The notes below the pieces were generated by a model. The model ran no database searches. It was not told the origin of the DNA and saw only the letters and a list, made by a program, of their open reading frames with translations. Shown piece by piece: positions 5,103-6,123 of a stretch of DNA of 6,123 nt. The position numbers were made by a program, and so were the translations under genes. The DNA is from Patescibacteria group bacterium (GTDB lineage Bacteria; Patescibacteriota; Minisyncoccia; Phycocordibacterales; JAGLOS01), in assembly GCA_018814635.1 (NCBI GenBank), contig JAHIYV010000091.1, positions 1-6,123 on the forward strand. Direction: 5' to 3'. Each line of letters opens with the position of its first letter. Position 1 is the first letter of the stretch.

Positions 5103-5900
5103 TTAGAGTTTTGAACGGAGTTTTTTTTTGATACTTTTGGGTATAGACAATCCAAGAAAAGTAATTATTTTGTTAATATGGTTTGCTATGCTAAGTATAA
5201 AAACCCTGAGGTCGCTTTTGTATTGTGTTTTTAGTACACCACCTTTTTCTATTTTACCGGCAGAGGAGATGATTATCCCTTGTTTTCCAAAAGTGTATTC
5301 ACCACGAGAAAGAGTAGAGAGAATAGTGCCGGCTGAGAATGTTTCAACCTTTAACGACAACACTGGACCACCAAAATTCTCTTCTCTGTGTAGGTCCAAA
5401 CCCACAAAAGCGCGTGTTTTGGGTTTTTCTTTTTGCAAGTCTTGTAATAAACGAAGTGATTGCGCGCGTGGCGCGCTTTTTCCGTCATAATAAGAATTCC
5501 AAACTTCTACGCCATTAAGTATCTTTTTTATATTATCATCAATTGTAAAATTATTTCTGCTTGGATGCGCCAAAATAACTATACTGGCTTTTTCGCGCCA
5601 TTTTTGTAGATTGGGAACATCTATTATGTCTGTAAAAAAATCTATCACTCCTATCATAAGAATATGCGCATCTTTATATGGGACCTCAAAGCCGGGAATA
5701 AAAACAAATTTTTCATCACTATGATTTTCGCAATCTCTAACAAACTCTTGTATTGCTTCTATTGTAAGATCATCGGTGTGCTCGGCCATGCACGCGAACT
5801 GCAAGCCCTCGCGCAAACAAAGTTCTTTAATTTGGGACAATGAAAGTTGCCCATCGTATGAGTAAGTTGAATGTAAATGCGCAATGCCTTTTATTTCCAT
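5103..5900 (-). CDS. PHP-domain metal-dependent phosphoesterase
   Basis: The 265-residue protein carries the set of metal-binding motifs of the PHP (polymerase and histidinol phosphatase) family: HLH (8-10) with D16, AEHTDD (39-44), PGFE (69-72) with H78, AHP (111-113), E132 in GVEVWN, and GLDLH (167-171). With H8, H10, E72, H112, D169 and H171 present, the site should bind a di- or trinuclear metal centre and hydrolyse a phosphate ester. The substrate cannot be told; it is not part of a DNA polymerase and no histidine-pathway genes are near. The C-terminal 40 or so residues, after the PHP fold, alternate hydrophobic and Lys/Arg residues and could touch the membrane. Its ATG lies inside the end of the upstream gene (10-nt overlap), which suggests coupled translation. 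Confidence 0.9.
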   Translation of the reverse strand: MEIKGIAHLHSTYSYDGQLSLSQIKELCLREGLQFACMAEHTDDLTIEAIQEFVRDCENHSDEKFVFIPGFEVPYKDAHILMIGVIDFFTDIIDVPNLQKWREKASIVILAHPSRNNFTIDDNIKKILNGVEVWNSYYDGKSAPRAQSLRLLQDLQKEKPKTRAFVGLDLHREENFGGPVLSLKVETFSAGTILSTLSRGEYTFGKQGIIISSAGKIEKGGVLKTQYKSDLRVFILSIANHINKIITFLGLSIPKSIKKKLRSKL

Positions 5901-6123
5901 AGTTTTTTTCTTATTATATCAATAATTTCCATAAAAAATGGCTTGGGGTCCTCTAGAGAAAACACATCATATTTTTGCCCTGTGAAAAGCGCGAAAAAAG
6001 AAAAAATTGCAACAACTCTTTTAGGAAAAAGAATTTTTCTCATTTTGTTTTTAGCAAAAAGAACTATTAGCAAATTATGGCAATCACCCCAAAAATGTCG
6101 TGATATTATATTTGTCTGACACT
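5891..6123 (-). CDS. C-terminal part of an unrecognised protein, cut by the right window edge
   Basis: The frame is open from the right edge for 76 codons to TAA (5893-5891), longer than chance would readily allow in DNA this AT-rich. The TTG at 6073 and ATG at 6043 are possible internal starts, but the open frame above them suggests a gene that begins outside the window. Near 6014-5970 there is a hydrophobic stretch (VVAIFSFFALF), and the end is charged (LEDPKPFF, then IIRKKLWK). I recognise no family. The 10-nt overlap with the PHP gene means the two are expressed together. A TATAAT on the minus strand at 6110-6105 could instead drive a small protein of about 50-60 residues. Confidence 0.6.
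   Translation of the reverse strand, partial: CQTNIISRHFWGDCHNLLIVLFAKNKMRKILFPKRVVAIFSFFALFTGQKYDVFSLEDPKPFFMEIIDIIRKKLWK

Noticed and set aside
5128..5490. 120-codon open frame on the plus strand
   Set aside because: It lies entirely opposite the PHP gene, whose metal-binding motifs are intact, so this is an antisense shadow.
5877..6119. 80-codon open frame on the plus strand at the right edge
   Set aside because: It is antisense to the frame that overlaps the PHP start. The minus frame stays open to the window edge and fits the gene direction, so it is preferred, though not proven.

Overview
This looks like a piece of a small, AT-rich bacterial genome. I infer a Candidate Phyla Radiation (Patescibacteria, Parcubacteria-like) organism. 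The reasons are the strong A/T bias with A/T-homopolymer gene junctions, almost no Shine-Dalgarno sequences, free-standing receiver proteins of the 'LIKxNF' type, and compact housekeeping genes in an unusual order. The taxonomic call is an inference. The genes read well with TGA as stop and TGG as Trp, so nothing points to the recoded Gracilibacteria/SR1 code.

All convincing genes lie on the minus strand and read from right to left. At the right edge (5891-6123) is the C-terminal part of an unrecognised protein whose end overlaps the start of a PHP-domain metallo-phosphoesterase (5103-5900). Next come an Adk-family nucleoside monophosphate kinase (4473-5045), type I methionine aminopeptidase (map, 3700-4464) only 8 nt further on, and histidyl-tRNA synthetase (hisS, 2226-3620). 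Two stand-alone CheY-like receivers follow (1739-2143 and 1300-1692), then a membrane-anchored, probably exported protein (557-1294). Promoter-like sequences precede the kinase, hisS and the upstream receiver, so the run is probably several overlapping transcription units rather than one operon. The kinase-map-hisS block serves nucleotide balance, N-terminal Met removal and His-tRNA charging. The two receivers and the membrane protein form a tight downstream block that may be one signalling unit.

The left 556 nt hold no convincing complete gene. They contain a perfect 19-bp bidirectional intrinsic terminator (242-283), a perfect 11-bp tandem repeat (304-325), and a strong leftward extended -10 promoter (418-426) that would make a short RNA ending at the terminator. 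To the left of the terminator is a region with a long-range inverted repeat (30-48 with 133-147). The open reading at 1-72 on the plus strand could be the tail of a convergent gene. The most unusual points are this non-coding region, the altered NMP-binding motifs of the kinase, and the paired orphan receivers. I found no CRISPR array, insertion sequence, tRNA or rRNA.
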